The notes: generated by a model not told the origin, from the letters alone. DNA of 64,000 nt from Hexactinellida sp. DTS-2022 (GCA_028753945.1 JAPNXP010000002.1:2294001-2358000); one strand, 5' to 3'. Positions 1 to 11,715 are shown, counted from the stretch's first letter. A program made the numbers and translations.

Positions 1-112
1 TCGACAACCTCCTTAGAAATGGAGTCGATCATTTGGCCATTGTTCATTTTCGATCTATCGACAGCTAAAGAATTCGATCTAATACAGGCGCCCCTTATAA
101 TAAATGTTTACT

Positions 113-2769
113 CATAGCCTACTCTATATATGTCCTGACAGTAACCTAGAAAATGTGGACCAAGGATGAAGGAGAAGATGGTAATATTTATCCAACCACA
201 ATATTTAATTTCAAAAATAATACCACATTAATTAGAAATATTCTTGAAATATATACAATTATTGATCATATTTTATTCCAAACTCTTCTATTGACGTAAA
301 ATCTCATCCTTTTAATTTCGCTTTGGTATTTTATTCATATTAGCTTCTATTCATGCCTAACTCGTGTTCTGTCCCCGGATGCAAGAGCAACTACAACCCA
401 GATGACCATGTTCCCTGTGTTCAAGATGCCTCAAAATCCACCAACCCTGAATCATGCCTGGACATACGCTCTTCGTCGCGAGGATATCGGTGACCTGAAG
501 GTGGTCTATGTATGTATCAACCATTTTCAGAAAGAAGACATAGACTACACTTTCCAAGCCCCAAGAGGAGATAGTACTTTTACTGAAGTACCGCGGGCAA
601 AGCCAAAGCTGAAGGAAGGCGATGTACCAAGTTTACTAACTCGCTGCCCAGCATATTACTTATCCAAACCTTACAAACGGAATCGCTTCTCATACGATGC
701 AAAAGAGGAAGAATTGATGAACCAAACACTACAACTCAGCTTGAGATCCGAGAGTCAAGAGTAAGAGAAGTTTGTGGTAACTCTCCACAGGACTTGAAAG
801 ATAAGTTAACCTTGATTTATTTACCTTATAGTTGGTTGGTGTGGTTCCGTAATGAAAGCAACATAACGTTTGTTCTCGCTAAAATGGCTGAAAAAATATC
901 TCAGTAGATTTGTACCTTGAAATCAATGCTTATTTATCCACCTCAGCCTATTTTAATGGACAGAGTATATCCGTTTCCATTGCTTCAATTCTTGGCATCC
1001 GAGAAATTGAATCTGTTTTGCAAGAACTTGCTTTAAAATACAACTCTAGTTCTTATTGTGATTATCCCCTTAAGTTCGGTTGTGCATCCTTTGAAGATGT
1101 ATGTCAATTATATAATTCAGAAAGAACAAGTTTATCCAAGTTAGCTCCTCATTTGACTATGGAGTCATGTTTTCCGTCTAGCATAGAGCGTCAAAATGTA
1201 AAACTGGTTTTGAAAGTCGTTAACGAATTAACAATATCTGCGCTAACTAGCTATCCAGAATATAGAAATAATACTCCTGAGTTTGTTGATACCCTTCTTA
1301 CTGTTTGGAAATTATTCAACGTGAACACACCATATAAAGGAATACGTTTGAACGATAATTTCTCTAGACCTAGACCTTTGACTTTTTATGACGAGCGATT
1401 TCTATTTTTGACTCGTGTAGTTTTGGTTAGATGCTTGGCAAACTTTACTAGAAAAAATTGGCAAACTGAGTAAACAAACACACACCAGTTTTAGACATGC
1501 TTGTATTGCCTTACCACAAATTACCAATCATTTGACTCAATCTTGTGGCTTTACATATCTGTGGTCCTCCTTTCTACAGACGGATCCCTTGGAACACCAT
1601 TTCGGTCTATATCGTATGATGTCGGGTTCTAATTATCACATCTATCTTCAAATCCTTGAACCGAGCGTCGACTTAAACTTTCTAGCATAATGAAACATAT
1701 TTACTGACCAACAAGACACTTCCTTTCAATCTATTCAGTCATTTGTTAAGTCATTTTCTTCTCCGTATAGCGTATTCGACTACTGGTGAGTTCAATTTGG
1801 AGCCATTTCTTGATGAGATTAATGATCTATCAACAATAGATTGTGGTTCATAGTTGCTTCAATCATTAGCCTTTATTGCAGGCTATACTGTCCATCAGTA
1901 CCTGAAACAAACAAAACCGTGTCATGTCTGTCTACATATGCTAATAGTTGATATAGAATTTCTGCTTGATTTAGACCTGGACTCTCAGTATAAACTTCTG
2001 CAGCTAATGGACCGTGGCGGACTTAAATATCCTTCTGAGCCAGTTTTAAAATCCATATTTGTTATATGGAAGACCTTTAGTGCCATCGAAAACAATAAAG
2101 AGCTGATGGCGAAGCTTGTAAGTGGACCTTCTAGAAAAATACTAGTTGACTCACGTTGGTGTATTTGGAAGATAGTGATAATCGTGATCCAAGTATTTGG
2201 AAGTCTACTTGTATTAGCTGTGGTGTGTTTAGTTGGAACATCTTATCGAAGCTCGTCTTTACTGCAGCGAATTGCTTTCTTGCAATAAAAGTTAAGAATT
2301 ATAACTCGCTGGTTCTTTCAAAAAGTATAGAAAGCGTAAATTTAAGAAATTCTCTGAATTATGTGTCTACTTATTTGTATTTACCAATGATTTGTATTAC
2401 TCTGTTATTCTTATTTCTATTTCTATTATGTAGTTAAGTGTGTCGTGTGTCACTGCTAGAGCCAGAGAGAGAAAGGAGAAAGAGGCGAAAGGAAAGAAAG
2501 CAAATAATTGTGTATTATTTACTGTATATTAATATTAGAAATTGTACTGTTTGTGTTTATTATTACTATTAAATTATGAAAATCCGATCACCGTTCTCAT
2601 TACAGCTAATACTAATCACTTGGCTAGCACTGCTGAGTTATGTTTACGACCTAGAGACCCATAAAGAACTTAGTAGTTCAATATAGAAAACATTAACAAA
2701 TTAAAATTTCCCATCTTCTTGTGCATCCCTGGTACATCTACTGTCAGGCCATATATAGAGTAGGCTATG
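113..2769 (+). mobile_element. P-superfamily transposon P1, 31-bp inverted termini
   Basis: The left end (113-143) starts CATAGCCTACTCTATATATG. The reverse complement of the right end (2739-2769) starts the same way, and the two 31-bp termini differ at one base. Drosophila P elements also have 31-bp termini and an 8-bp target duplication. Here GTTTACT flanks both sides (106-112 and 2770-2776): 7 bp exact, or 8 with one mismatch. The 2.66 kb interior encodes a broken THAP-type P transposase on the + strand. Ends and duplication are directly visible; the family assignment rests on the protein motifs and termini together. Confidence 0.87.
353..2437 (+). pseudogene. P-element transposase (THAP type), frameshifted and internally deleted
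   Basis: The ATG at 353 opens a THAP zinc finger: Cys-x4-Cys near the start, a conserved Trp in NHAWTYALRR, and Cys-x2-His in VYVCINHF. A one-base insertion around 400-410 breaks the frame within this domain. After about 762 the reading jumps to 910-1473, which resembles the insertion and C-terminal half of P transposases (SSIERQNVKL, GIRLNDNFSRP). It continues in other frames with DPLEHHFGLYRMMSGSNYH near 1590-1640 and SLAFIAGY near 1860. Compared with the copy at 49.4-52.0 kb, the stretch with the first catalytic Asp (MDEIHV in that copy) is missing. Several frameshifts and stops follow. It cannot make active transposase. The likely origin is an internally deleted non-autonomous P element that then decayed. 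Confidence 0.82.
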
Positions 2770-2879
2770 GTTTACTTCATTTTTTCATTTTTAATGTTGT
2801 CATATTACAATCCACAGTGTCTTAAAACTGTAGTTTATAGGAATAGGCATTTGAGTTGCAGCTATCAAAAGGGGTAAGC

Positions 2880-3105
2880 TGCGTTTCTCCGAATCGTTGA
2901 GCTGTCGTTAGTCCGAATTGATGAGTTATAGTTTGTCCGAATTGTTTTTGTAAGCTCTGCATTTGTCCGAATGGACTTTTGTAAGTTCTGCATTTGTCCG
3001 AATTGACTTTAGTAAGTTCTGCATTTATCTGAATTGACTTCTGTAAGTTCTGCATTTGTTCGAATGGACTTTTATAATTTCTGCATTTGTAGAATAGAAT
3101 TTCTG
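2880..3105. repeat. Minisatellite, about 31-bp unit (array A)
   Basis: About seven degenerate copies of a unit containing CATTTGTCCGAATGGAC followed by TTTTGTAAGTTCTG. The array starts about 110 bp outside the right end of the P element. The same family, in the same orientation, forms a second array at 6640-6906. Confidence 0.85.
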
Positions 3106-3186
3106 AAGCCATTTAAGATATCCATTTTCGAAAGTGTTGTTTCACTAATATAAATGGATCAAATGCAGATCTGTTTTATCAAACAA

Positions 3187-3270
3187 CATTTTCATCGCAA
3201 CAAAATAATACACATTCGATTGTTTCGAAAAAACAATTTTATGTGTATTATTTTGTTGTGATGAAAATAC
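3187..3270. repeat. 84-nt near-perfect hairpin
   Basis: The left arm, starting CATTTTCATCGCAACAAAAT, is mirrored by the right arm ending TTGTTGTGATGAAAATAC. The stem is about 28 bp with few mismatches, and there is a small extra stem in the loop (GATTGTTT/AAAACAAT). It is probably a small palindromic MITE. Confidence 0.75.
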
Positions 3271-3400
3271 ATAACTAACTAATCCCAAACATAATTCCAT
3301 TATCTGTCCTATTGTATACAGTTCAAACCGGTTTTTTCTAACCATTTCTTTTCAGATAAAAATAGTAAGAAAAAACCATTAGAAAAAACGGATGAAAAAT

Positions 3401-3564
3401 CATAGGCGCCGAGGCATGCATTCTGGGATGGCTATTGCATCCCAGGATTGGACTGAGATGGCTATTCCATCCCAGGAATTGGACTGAGATGGCTAGACTA
3501 TCCCATTAATTGGACTGGGATGGCTAATGGCCATCCCTGGAATCATCAAAACTCGGCGCCTATG
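3401..3564. repeat. Short inverted-repeat element with TAGGCGCCGAG ends
   Basis: CATAGGCGCCGAG at the left is inverted as CTCGGCGCCTATG at the right. The interior is an imperfect repeat of about 35 bp built on ATTGGACTGAGATGGCTA and CCATCCCAGG. I found no clean target duplication, so the superfamily is open; hAT is a guess. Confidence 0.6.
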
Positions 3565-3570
3565 AAAATA

Positions 3571-3669
3571 CAGTATAGTTGGAATTTCTTACAAAAGATT
3601 GCATTACTAATTGTTAGAATAGACCGATAAGTTAGATTAACCTGAGTTAGAATAAACCGGTTTCGACTG
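3571..3669. repeat. TA-flanked CAGT...ACTG fragment
   Basis: The stretch begins CAGTATAGTTGGAATTTCTT and ends AAACCGGTTTCGACTG, with TA on both sides (3569-3570, 3670-3671). The two ends match each other poorly. Its reverse complement shares sequence with the TA-flanked element at 52476-52913, so I read it as a diverged relative. Confidence 0.4.
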
Positions 3670-4029
3670 TATTATTATTATTATGGAATTTACGACAGAA
3701 TAATGCAAACATTGTATGGAAAATCTTTTTACAACTGCAGATGGATATAAATATGTCCAATCCAAGAACACTGAAATTATATCTACCTTAAATGCGCCAT
3801 ATTTAGAAGTGGTTGGAAAATAGCAAGTAAACTGAATCGCACAAGAACCTGATAACACCCATGCAAACTACATAACCACGAAATGGTTATGTAGGTTATG
3901 TAGTCGAATTCGACTAGGAAGAGATTAGTCGCGCAAGGAAGACTATTTATGTCCATATTAATGAGCAGAGAATGTTATTTTAATTAAAAATTTGGCAATT
4001 AAGACTATACCCCATGGCAATTTTTGCAG

Positions 4030-4856
4030 TCCATGAGCAAAACAATTGGGTGATTGAAGTTTATGATACCGTATTAGAAATCCACTGTCCAGTATTATCA
4101 CCAGTTTTGACTTCTTTGAATTCTCGAGTTGCTAAAACTACCCACTCTAACTTAACATTAAAGGGTTATTGTAGAGAAGCGGTCTAATAGCTTCCACTTG
4201 TTTCTTTACATGTCCAAAAATCTAATGTATACCCAATGTATCAATGCTAGTGTCTTGGAGGAATTTGACGAACCTTTCTTTTTCAATATGAACAAGTGTC
4301 TTCACATGATTTTTCACAGTGTTTGGACACGGTAGCAATTTGGAAAATTCGAAATGACCTCTTTGCTCCTATGTCGATGAGTGCTTGACCAATTTTATAG
4401 AATCCTTTGTCGTCAACTATTTTAAAAGGCCTAGGATCTCTTGCACTCCAATCAGCACAAAGGTCAGCGAATCCTTGCCTCTCTCGTAAAGATACATGCT
4501 CCATTTGACAAAGTGAAGAAGTTAATTTTAGCTGTCTTGTTTGACCAGCATCTGAACTATAATTACAGTCTTTAGAATGTTTAGAGAGGTGTGATGTACC
4601 ACTCTTTTACTGTCATATGAAAGTAATGACTCACAATTGATACATTTTACAAAAGGTATAAGCATATTGTCCAACTTCATAAGGTAGAAATTTGACCAAA
4701 TCGGGGTTTACCTTGCTTATTCACCAAATATTCGATCTGTTCTGTGCGAATTAAGTCGATCACTTCACGTTTGCTTATTTGTGATAAAGATATCTTATTT
4801 GACTGATTACAGTCGCCATCATTGTTTAAAGTTGAGTTTTGAGAATCTTGCATCAA
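4030..4856 (-). pseudogene. hAT transposase relic, N-terminal half
   Basis: Read on the minus strand from an ATG near 4856 with stops and shifts. The best open part (4283-4504) contains RPFKIVDDKGFYKIGQALI, typical of hAT transposases just before their catalytic core. Downstream, around 4190-4240, comes TLDFWTCKETSGSY, then VLATREFKEVKTGDNT near 4085-4135; both are recognisable hAT core motifs. A degenerate BED-like region is upstream. The C-terminal half is absent here. A hAT C-terminal relic lies at 7315-8035 on the opposite strand and may or may not be the other half of the same copy. Confidence 0.65.
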
Positions 4857-5039
4857 AATGAATTAAACAAAGACTAAGTAATAAGTATGAATTAATATAT
4901 AAAAGTGGCAATGTTCTGGGTTGTTAGTAAATATACTGAGAAATACGATAGCAAATTTAACCATGGAATCTGGAGGAAATGAAATGAAATGATCTTGCAA
5001 AAAAATAAAAATTGTTGATAACTAAACTCAAATGATTAG

Positions 5040-5158
5040 GGTAGGCCAGGCCCGACCAGGCCCGATGCTATTAAAACTTTACGGCCCGAAGCCCGGCCCG
5101 GCCCGAAGTATCCAGGCCCGCACGGGCTTCGAGCTCGGGCCGGGCTTGCGACCTCTAC
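5040..5158. repeat. GC-rich GGCCCGGGC repeat
   Basis: A strongly GC-rich island in AT-rich DNA, made of GCCCGGCCCG-type motifs and ending CGACCTCTACTA. This layout is common at the ends of some hAT MITEs, but I could not find a partner terminus or target duplication. Confidence 0.4.
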
Positions 5159-5237
5159 TAACGATCATATGAAATTTCAATTGATTTGAACAGAAACTAC
5201 GCTTATAAATGTACTTTTGAATTATATCAAATGTATA

Positions 5238-5433
5238 CAGTAGACTGAGTAGAGCCTCTGAACAACGGACACCTTGGGACCGGGACCGTTGTCCGTTATT
5301 TAGAGGTTGTTCGCTATTTAGAGGTTGCTTTTCTATTAGACATATGCTAAATAAATAAATCCGTGCCACGAGGGTTGTCCGTTATTTAGAGGTTGTCCGC
5401 TATTTGGAGTGTCCGTTATGGGAGGCTCCACTG
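5238..5433. mobile_element. pogo/Tigger-like MITE, TA duplication
   Basis: The element starts CAGTAGACTGAGTAGAGCCT and ends GGGAGGCTCCACTG, with TA on each side (5236-5237, 5434-5435). The interior repeats GTCCGTTATTTAGAGGTTG. A second, truncated copy in the opposite orientation is at 45856-46022. Confidence 0.7.
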
Positions 5434-5851
5434 TAGTTCCATTTGTGGTTTGAGAATTCTAAAAAGACAACAACATTTTTCATTTCACTCTGAATTACAA
5501 TGTATATGGAATCGAGGATATTTTTTATTCAAATACGTATATACAAAATTAGTATGCTAAATATTTATTTCGATACAGATTACAGTTACAGAGATGCATT
5601 TTAATTATAATAGGGGATAAAAACTATGTCCAAAATTGTTCAAAATAATTAAAATTTAAATCTCAGGTAACTAGAAAAGAAAAATGCATCAAAGATCAAC
5701 ATGAAATCTTGACTGGTTAGATTAATGTTGTAAGAATTAATTATGAAAATCTTAGCTTCCGAAACTACTTTTGGAATATTTTAGCGAATTCCATTGTCAC
5801 TTTGTGTCGCTAAGAAAATTCAAAAATTAATTATTCGCTGATATTCAGTAG

Positions 5852-6118
5852 CAGAGGCGTAGCAATAGGCGGTTCATTGAACCACGGGTCCCGATGTCTT
5901 GGGAACCCCCAAGACAGTGAAAGGTTCCAAAATTCTCCATACGCAGATTTACTTCAATCATACTTCGTCGAAATGCGGGAAATGCCATTTTCGAACCCAA
6001 ATTTACCCATATGCATCCCACGACCTCCTTAAATTTACTACTCCGATTTGAACTAGTGGGGCCAGGATCCTGGAACATATTTTGAACCGGGGCCCCCGAA
6101 ACCTTAGCTACGCCACTG
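5852..6118. mobile_element. hAT MITE, CAGAGGCGTAGC ends
   Basis: CAGAGGCGTAGC at the left is inverted as GCTACGCCACTG at the right. The flanking 8-mers TTCAGTAG (5844-5851) and TTCAATAG (6119-6126) differ at one base, as expected for an aged hAT target duplication. It is non-coding; an open frame across it has no recognisable motif. Confidence 0.75.
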
Positions 6119-6639
6119 TTCAATAGTATATCTTATTAGTTACGCAAATGTATGGCAAATATTGTATAATAAGAACTGAATACTTAAGGACTATTTTATC
6201 AATCAGAGCAACGAACTATGAACTCATATTGGGTTTTTGAAATTGATGTAAGTTAGTTTTGAACATTTCGGAGGTGATTTAGTGAATTGCATCAGATATA
6301 ACTACACTATAGTACGTGATCCAAGGTTTCTATGCGTTCTAATACACAGTAGATGTTTACATTCCGCAAATATCTACCCCCTTTATAAGAGTGTATAAAT
6401 CCTTATATTCCTTCGGAACTGGACTTTAATGAAGATATTTGAACAATAACCATGGGTGAATATTAAAAGATTGTTAACAAACGAAAAAACTTGTAGAACA
6501 AATCACCCAGAACTAACCTTAAGAGACTGCATTCTTCATTTTTGATAATGATATTAAATTCCCAGCTATCCATAACCTATACGTCAGTCATAATTACTTT
6601 TGAGGGGCGCATGAATTGTCAGAATTTCTCACTGATTTT
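6119..6639. other. No recognised feature
   Basis: AT-rich unique sequence between a hAT MITE and minisatellite B. I see no coding motif or repeat here. Confidence 0.5.
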
Positions 6640-6906
6640 AGTAATTTGTCCGAATCGCTTTTTGTAAGTTCTGCATTTGTCCGAATGTAATTTTGTAAGT
6701 TCTGCATTTGTCCGAATGGACTTTTGCAATTTCTGCATTTGGCGAATGGACTTGTATAATTTCTGCATTTGTCCGAATCACTTTTTGTAAGTTGTGCAAT
6801 AGTCCGAATGGACCTTTATAATTTCTGGATTTTTCCGAATGGACTTTTGTAAGTTCTGCATTTGTCCGAATGGAATTTTATAAGTTCTACATTTGTCCAA
6901 ATTGAT
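6640..6906. repeat. Minisatellite, about 31-bp unit (array B)
   Basis: About nine copies of the same ATTTGTCCGAATGGAC-type unit as at 2880-3105, in the same orientation and 3.5 kb away. Copies vary in the second half of the unit. The direct orientation argues against these two arrays being the two ends of one inverted-repeat element. Confidence 0.85.
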
Positions 6907-7314
6907 TTTGTTAGAATTGTATATTTGGGTACCTTTATTAGTTAAGTTCAATATTTGCTGGCACTTTTTAATAATTGTAGAATGAATAATACAAATAAAA
7001 TAAAGCTAAAAAATGAATGAATAATATTTTAATTAATAAATATCTGTAACCTTTCATTTATGTCGCTACGATATATGTGGCTGGTTTGTCTCATGAGCCA
7101 TGTCCATTATTTGCTAGATACAGTTAGCACAAAATTTCGCATGCCTGCATGGCATAAAAATCCATGTTAATATTCGAGTCAAAGACATACAACTCAGTTA
7201 CTTTCTACCATGTTGGTGGTAGGATCATTCAGTTCTTATTCTATATCTTCTGATCACTCAGAGGCATTTGTGTATGTATGAATTTAAAATAAATGAATAG
7301 GTAGTTAATTTAAT
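6907..7314. other. No recognised feature
   Basis: AT-rich sequence between minisatellite B and the hAT relic. No motif was recognised; it may include decayed upstream parts of that relic. Confidence 0.4.
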
Positions 7315-8035
7315 TTTGTCACAGATAATGGAGCAAATCTAGTTAAAGGACTTAGAAATTATACACACCTGAGATGTGCTTGTCACTGCTTAAATTTGGC
7401 AATTGAATATGGTTTAAACTCAAGTGAAGAATTGACATCAATTATTGACTCATGTAAAAAGCTTGTTGCTCATTTTAAAAGGGCTGGTCTCCAGAAACAA
7501 TTGGATGGAATACGCTAAACGAAAAAGTCTCAACACGATGGAATAGTCTATTTACTATGATTGAGTCTATTATGATAATTAGAATGATATTGAAGTCGTA
7601 CTAGAGGAGCGGGGAATCCGATTTTTAATTTGATGTTAATTAGGAATATTAAAGCATCTCACTGAATTTCTCAAGATTTTCAAGCAAGCAAGTGAAGAAC
7701 TATCAGCAGATGATTCGCTAACACTTCATTCACTCGTACCGTGGTTTACTATTTAATGGATTATTCTAAAGTTAACTTAAAGAACCCATAATAATACGAC
7801 TATTTAAATCATACATATCTAAAGGGCTTGAAGAAAAAATTGGTTTAACCGAGCTCCATTATATTGCAACATTTCTTCATCCAAATCTCAAAAGTTTAAA
7901 TAAGTTAGCAGTCGAAGAAAACAGAAAACTATTCAGGCTGTCAAAAGCCTTCTCCTTACATTGGGTATAAATAATATGCAGCCCGAAACGGAAGAAAGTA
8001 TTTCTGAACCGAAAAAGAATCGACTCGACTATCTA
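7315..8035 (+). pseudogene. hAT transposase relic, middle to C-terminal part
   Basis: The first 200 bases read cleanly as FVTDNGANLVKGLRNYTH followed by LRCACHCLNLAIEYGL, the classic hAT segment around the second catalytic Asp and the Cys/His pair. The reading then passes stops and shifts (KKLVAHFKRAGLQKQLDG, then broken frames) to about 8035. There is no usable start codon, and the upstream half is missing or unrecognisable. It is a decayed copy without coding capacity. Confidence 0.65.
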
Positions 8036-8264
8036 ACTTGATTTTAATACCATTTAGAAGCATTTTGATAGCCACAAATATTTTCCTATTTCCATGTGTT
8101 AGCCACTTCACAATCTTTTATTAGAAACAAAATAAGTTCATTCTAAGCAATGTCCATCCTGGAATTATGTGCTTGGGAAAAAATTTCAAGCTCTATTGGG
8201 CATTTTCTTCATCGAAACATTGTTTCATAGTCATCTAAAATGATTTACTGAGTCACTGACACTA

Positions 8265-8737
8265 ACCGAGCAAACGTATTTGAACCTCTTATATTTTATT
8301 CCAGACACATTATGCTTCTTGTAGCGTATTAGAGGCGGTTTAAACTACTCTGAAAAGAAATTATATAAATCCATAGAGTGGCATAAGCATAAGTGGCATA
8401 AATGGGATTGTAAATGTATCTGAGTGGAAAATAAACGTAATGACTGGAAACTAAACACCTAGAGTGTTTTACCATGTGATGTTGAAATCTCAAATCATAA
8501 TTTGTCTTTTTTAATTGCTTCACAATGATCAAAAATCATTTATTTAGTTAGCTTATTATATTTAATGAGTTTGACACATCCATAAAAACCTAAATTCAAA
8601 ATTTTTGCTGTTGTATTATAACGTACTTTGCGTAAATAGAGACAGACATGTTAAAGCTTCTGCGAATGCTTTTTTGCTGTTAGAAGCTTGAATGCATTAA
8701 TACAAATAATTGTTGTTCAAATACATTTGGCCGCTTA
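8265..8737 (+). mobile_element. Tc1/mariner-like MITE, GGCCAAAAGTATTTGAAC family, copy 1
   Basis: The left end reads ACCGAGCAAACGTATTTGAA. The right end, read in reverse, is AAGCGGCCAAATGTATTTGA, with TA at both outer edges. The interior aligns by eye with copies at 24002-24400 (opposite strand) and 46023-46405: all share TGGCATAA...CATGTG...AATTCAAATC-type blocks in the same order. It has no coding capacity. Confidence 0.65.
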
Positions 8738-9375
8738 CTTTATATAAAATAGTATTCGTTTAATTGCTGTACCTGACGATTATATCGGGATTTTTTCATT
8801 CAAATAGCTAATCATTACCTCAAACCTCCTAGCTCCTGACCTCTCAGTTACGGGCACCTCCCTCAACTGGGCACTCTTTTGGGTGTAAAGCCTGGCTAAA
8901 TATCCATATATTTAACCAATAATTTATTTTGATGACAAAAATATCTTATTTTATCAACAACCCGTTTATTACATCAGTTTTGACTTGTAGGGATTAGATC
9001 CCTTAGGATTGCACGTGTACCATCCATTGTATTTCTGAAATCCGAGAGAATTTCCAGTTTCGGGCACCCACCGGGTCACGACACTGTCTGGATAAAGGAG
9101 GTTTTAGTTTACAAAATCTTACGTAGTATGTTACATTCAAACAATTTTGCATTTCACTTTACGTTCTCTTGGAGAAAATGATTTCTATATTACTGCGATG
9201 TAATACCATATACAAAACATAAATTTTCTGTTTGGGATTATGAACTTCAGATATTCTATTCAATTAAATTATTTAATATATTTTTTATCATTCTTTATGG
9301 TATAATTTAAACTAAAACAAACCTTGTTTTTTGATCCTTCCTTAACCATATAAGTCCTGAGTCATGACCATAGAT
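8738..9375. other. No recognised feature
   Basis: AT-rich sequence with no motif that I can assign. Confidence 0.5.
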
Positions 9376-9701
9376 CAGGCCTCTTCAATTAGTGGCCCGC
9401 TGCCTATTTTTTGGTGGCCCGCCCAATCTTTTCAGTTTAGATATTTATTCTATATTCTTTCGCTCATAGCTACATGCTCTGCAACTGAAACTGTAATTTA
9501 TCCTTCTAGGCCCAAGCATATAGTATGTACTTAATCATTCCAATATTCAAATTTATGATTAGCTATTCTACAACCATTGGCATGGTGTTTTTACAGCACG
9601 TTACTTTTCCCGATATTCTTCATTAAATTGTCACATCCATTAATATGCCCAATTGCCTTTCTTGCTTGTACTTGTAGTCTTGTATCCATATTATGTATAT
9701 C

Positions 9702-11444
9702 CAGAGGCGTGCTGGGCCCAAGGGGCACAGGCGGGATTATCTTCCAAAAGGCCCCGGAATTTTTTGGTGGGCCCTACGGGCATAGGCGTAGAGTATGACA
9801 GGGCGCCCGGGGCACTCCCCGTCAGCCCGTATGCATTACTCGGCGGAGGCCTCTTCGTCCCGTCAGCTTTCTGTTAAAGATTCCGGATAATATATATAAA
9901 TATATACAGAGTATGAAATCATGACTATTTCAATCAAGAATAATTATACTTTCCGGATATTTTATCAATAATTTACTGCACGAGTATACCAATTGTGGAA
10001 TCCCGCTAAACGACCTACTCAGAATAACGATCATCCCGATATTGCTACTAATTTTTACTGTGCCGACTCCACTATAGTATAGTGGCCCAGTATTGGTCTT
10101 AGTGCTTTGGTTAGTATTATTATTACTGTGCCGACTATACTATAGTATAGTGGCCCAGTATTGAAATGACTCCCTTTATTATTATTATTATTATTTATAT
10201 TTTTGTTTTATCCGTAGCAGGTGCCCTGGGCAGAGCTTCTAAGTTGATGGTCTGAAACTTGGCATGTAGGTGCGATGGGACCGTCTAATTTGCACCTGGG
10301 GTTACGACTTTTGATTAACAAATTTTGCACACATCTTTAACACCTTTCAAAATTTGTCTGTTCCATAACTCAAAATATGTTTTACTAAACCCCAAATTTT
10401 ATTTCATATTTGGATTCATCTTAAAATTCTGCGTCTGATGGGAGAAGGAAATTTGTTAATATTGGTTTAATTTTAAAAATTAAACCAACATTTTTAAACC
10501 TGTTTAATGTTAGAAAAGGAACAATAATGGTTCCCGAATATTTAATTTATTTGCATTCGATCGAGAATTAAATTATACACCTTTTCACAGTGCACGAATT
10601 TTCAAATTTGGCTTCTTTTGTGCCACAATTGAGTTGCAAATTTCCTTTGTTTACTCACAGTTCAATTTCAGTAAAACAGTGAAATCTAATTCCATCGTTT
10701 CAACTTGTAATAATTATATTGATATAACTTGTTAAATCTTACTCTATTGTTTCAACTTGCGATAATTAAATTGATTTAACTTATAAATTCCAGCTGGCTT
10801 CTATTTAATTGTAGTATTACTATACAATGGTTACATAAAATAATGTTATACAAGGAATTTGTTGACTCAACTCAACCAACCGTAGATAACATTTCTAAAA
10901 TAAATAACTAATAATATAATTTATTATCAATGCATAATGAATGAATGACATTAAACTCAAGATGGTTTATGATGGAAACAAACTTCAAATTTATCTACCG
11001 TTCCTTGTGACTCGGACCAATTAACAAATGGTTTTTGACACCTTGAGGCGTTGATGATCGATGACTGGGCGAAAAAATCCAAAATTGCAGCTGTGGCGAC
11101 AGCATGTCCCTTTGGAGGCACTATCAATAAACCACCAACAAAATATAGTGCCACCAAAGGAACATGCTTCGGCACAGGCTGCAATTTGGGATTTTTTTAT
11201 ATTCTCTTTCAACCACTTATTAACATTAGTTTTAATTGATTTTGGAATTACGACCACCCCGCTATTCAAAATTTTGGCCATTGTTTATGAACGAAAAATT
11301 GTTTTCAAACACAGAATCACGCCCCGTCAGATTTTGGTAAAATAATTAATAACTCTACGCCCATGCCTACGAGCCCACGGTAAACAACTTTCTGGGTGTT
11401 CCGGGCGGGATTCCCGCCTGCCATGTCTGGCCAGCACGCCCCTG
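9702..11444 (+). mobile_element. hAT-type element nested in the composite hAT, CAGAGGCGTGCTGG ends
   Basis: The left end CAGAGGCGTGCTGGGCCC is inverted at the right as GGCCAGCACGCCCCTG. The 8-bp duplication TGTATATC is perfect (9694-9701 and 11445-11452). At 1.74 kb it is much longer than its 148-153-bp relatives at 35693-35840 and 56573-56725. The interior holds two copies of an ACTGTGCCGACT...GTGGCCCAGTATTG segment (10058-10165), an AT-rich body related to 30440-31830, and a palindromic repeat at 11072-11198. I recognise no transposase. Confidence 0.8.
11072..11198. repeat. Palindromic MITE, AAAAAATCCAAAATTGCAGC ends, copy 1
   Basis: One arm begins AAAAAATCCAAAATTGCAGC and the other ends GCTGCAATTTGGGATTTTTT, giving a long hairpin. 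A second copy is at 30108-30239 and part of a third at 23926-23981. Open frames on both strands here are by-products of the palindrome. Confidence 0.7.
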
Positions 11445-11715
11445 TGTATATCACATAATGTGTTTTATTCTTACCTATTTGTTATTAGCGTATAAGTATC
11501 TTTTATGGCTACCCAGTTACGAAGTTTTCTTTTCATACTTGTAAACTAGTAAATATTTGCGAATTACATAGCAACACTGTATATATCAATAACTGTGGTT
11601 TGCAAGGGCACTACAATTTCTCAAATCTGATTTTTTATTTATTTATTAGTTTGGGAATTCGAGACAAATCTTTCCATCGCTAGCGTTCTAAGATATTAAC
11701 CGCATGCTGTCGAAT

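Larger units (their letters stand above)
9376..11533 (+). mobile_element. Composite hAT element, right terminus missing (copy 1)
   Basis: It begins CAGGCCTCTTCAATTAGTGG, the same terminus as the intact relative at 35208-36184 in reverse orientation. The two copies align through the body (GTGGCCCGCC, GCATGGTGTTTTTACAGCA, CTTGTATCCATATTATGTAT) and after the inner insertion up to CCAGTTACGAAGT near 11533. Beyond that the right terminus is not found. Both copies carry a CAGRGGCGTGCTGG element at exactly the same internal position. Confidence 0.75.

Noticed and set aside
357..557. Minus-strand open frame over the THAP exon
   Set aside because: It is the antisense shadow of the P-transposase THAP domain.
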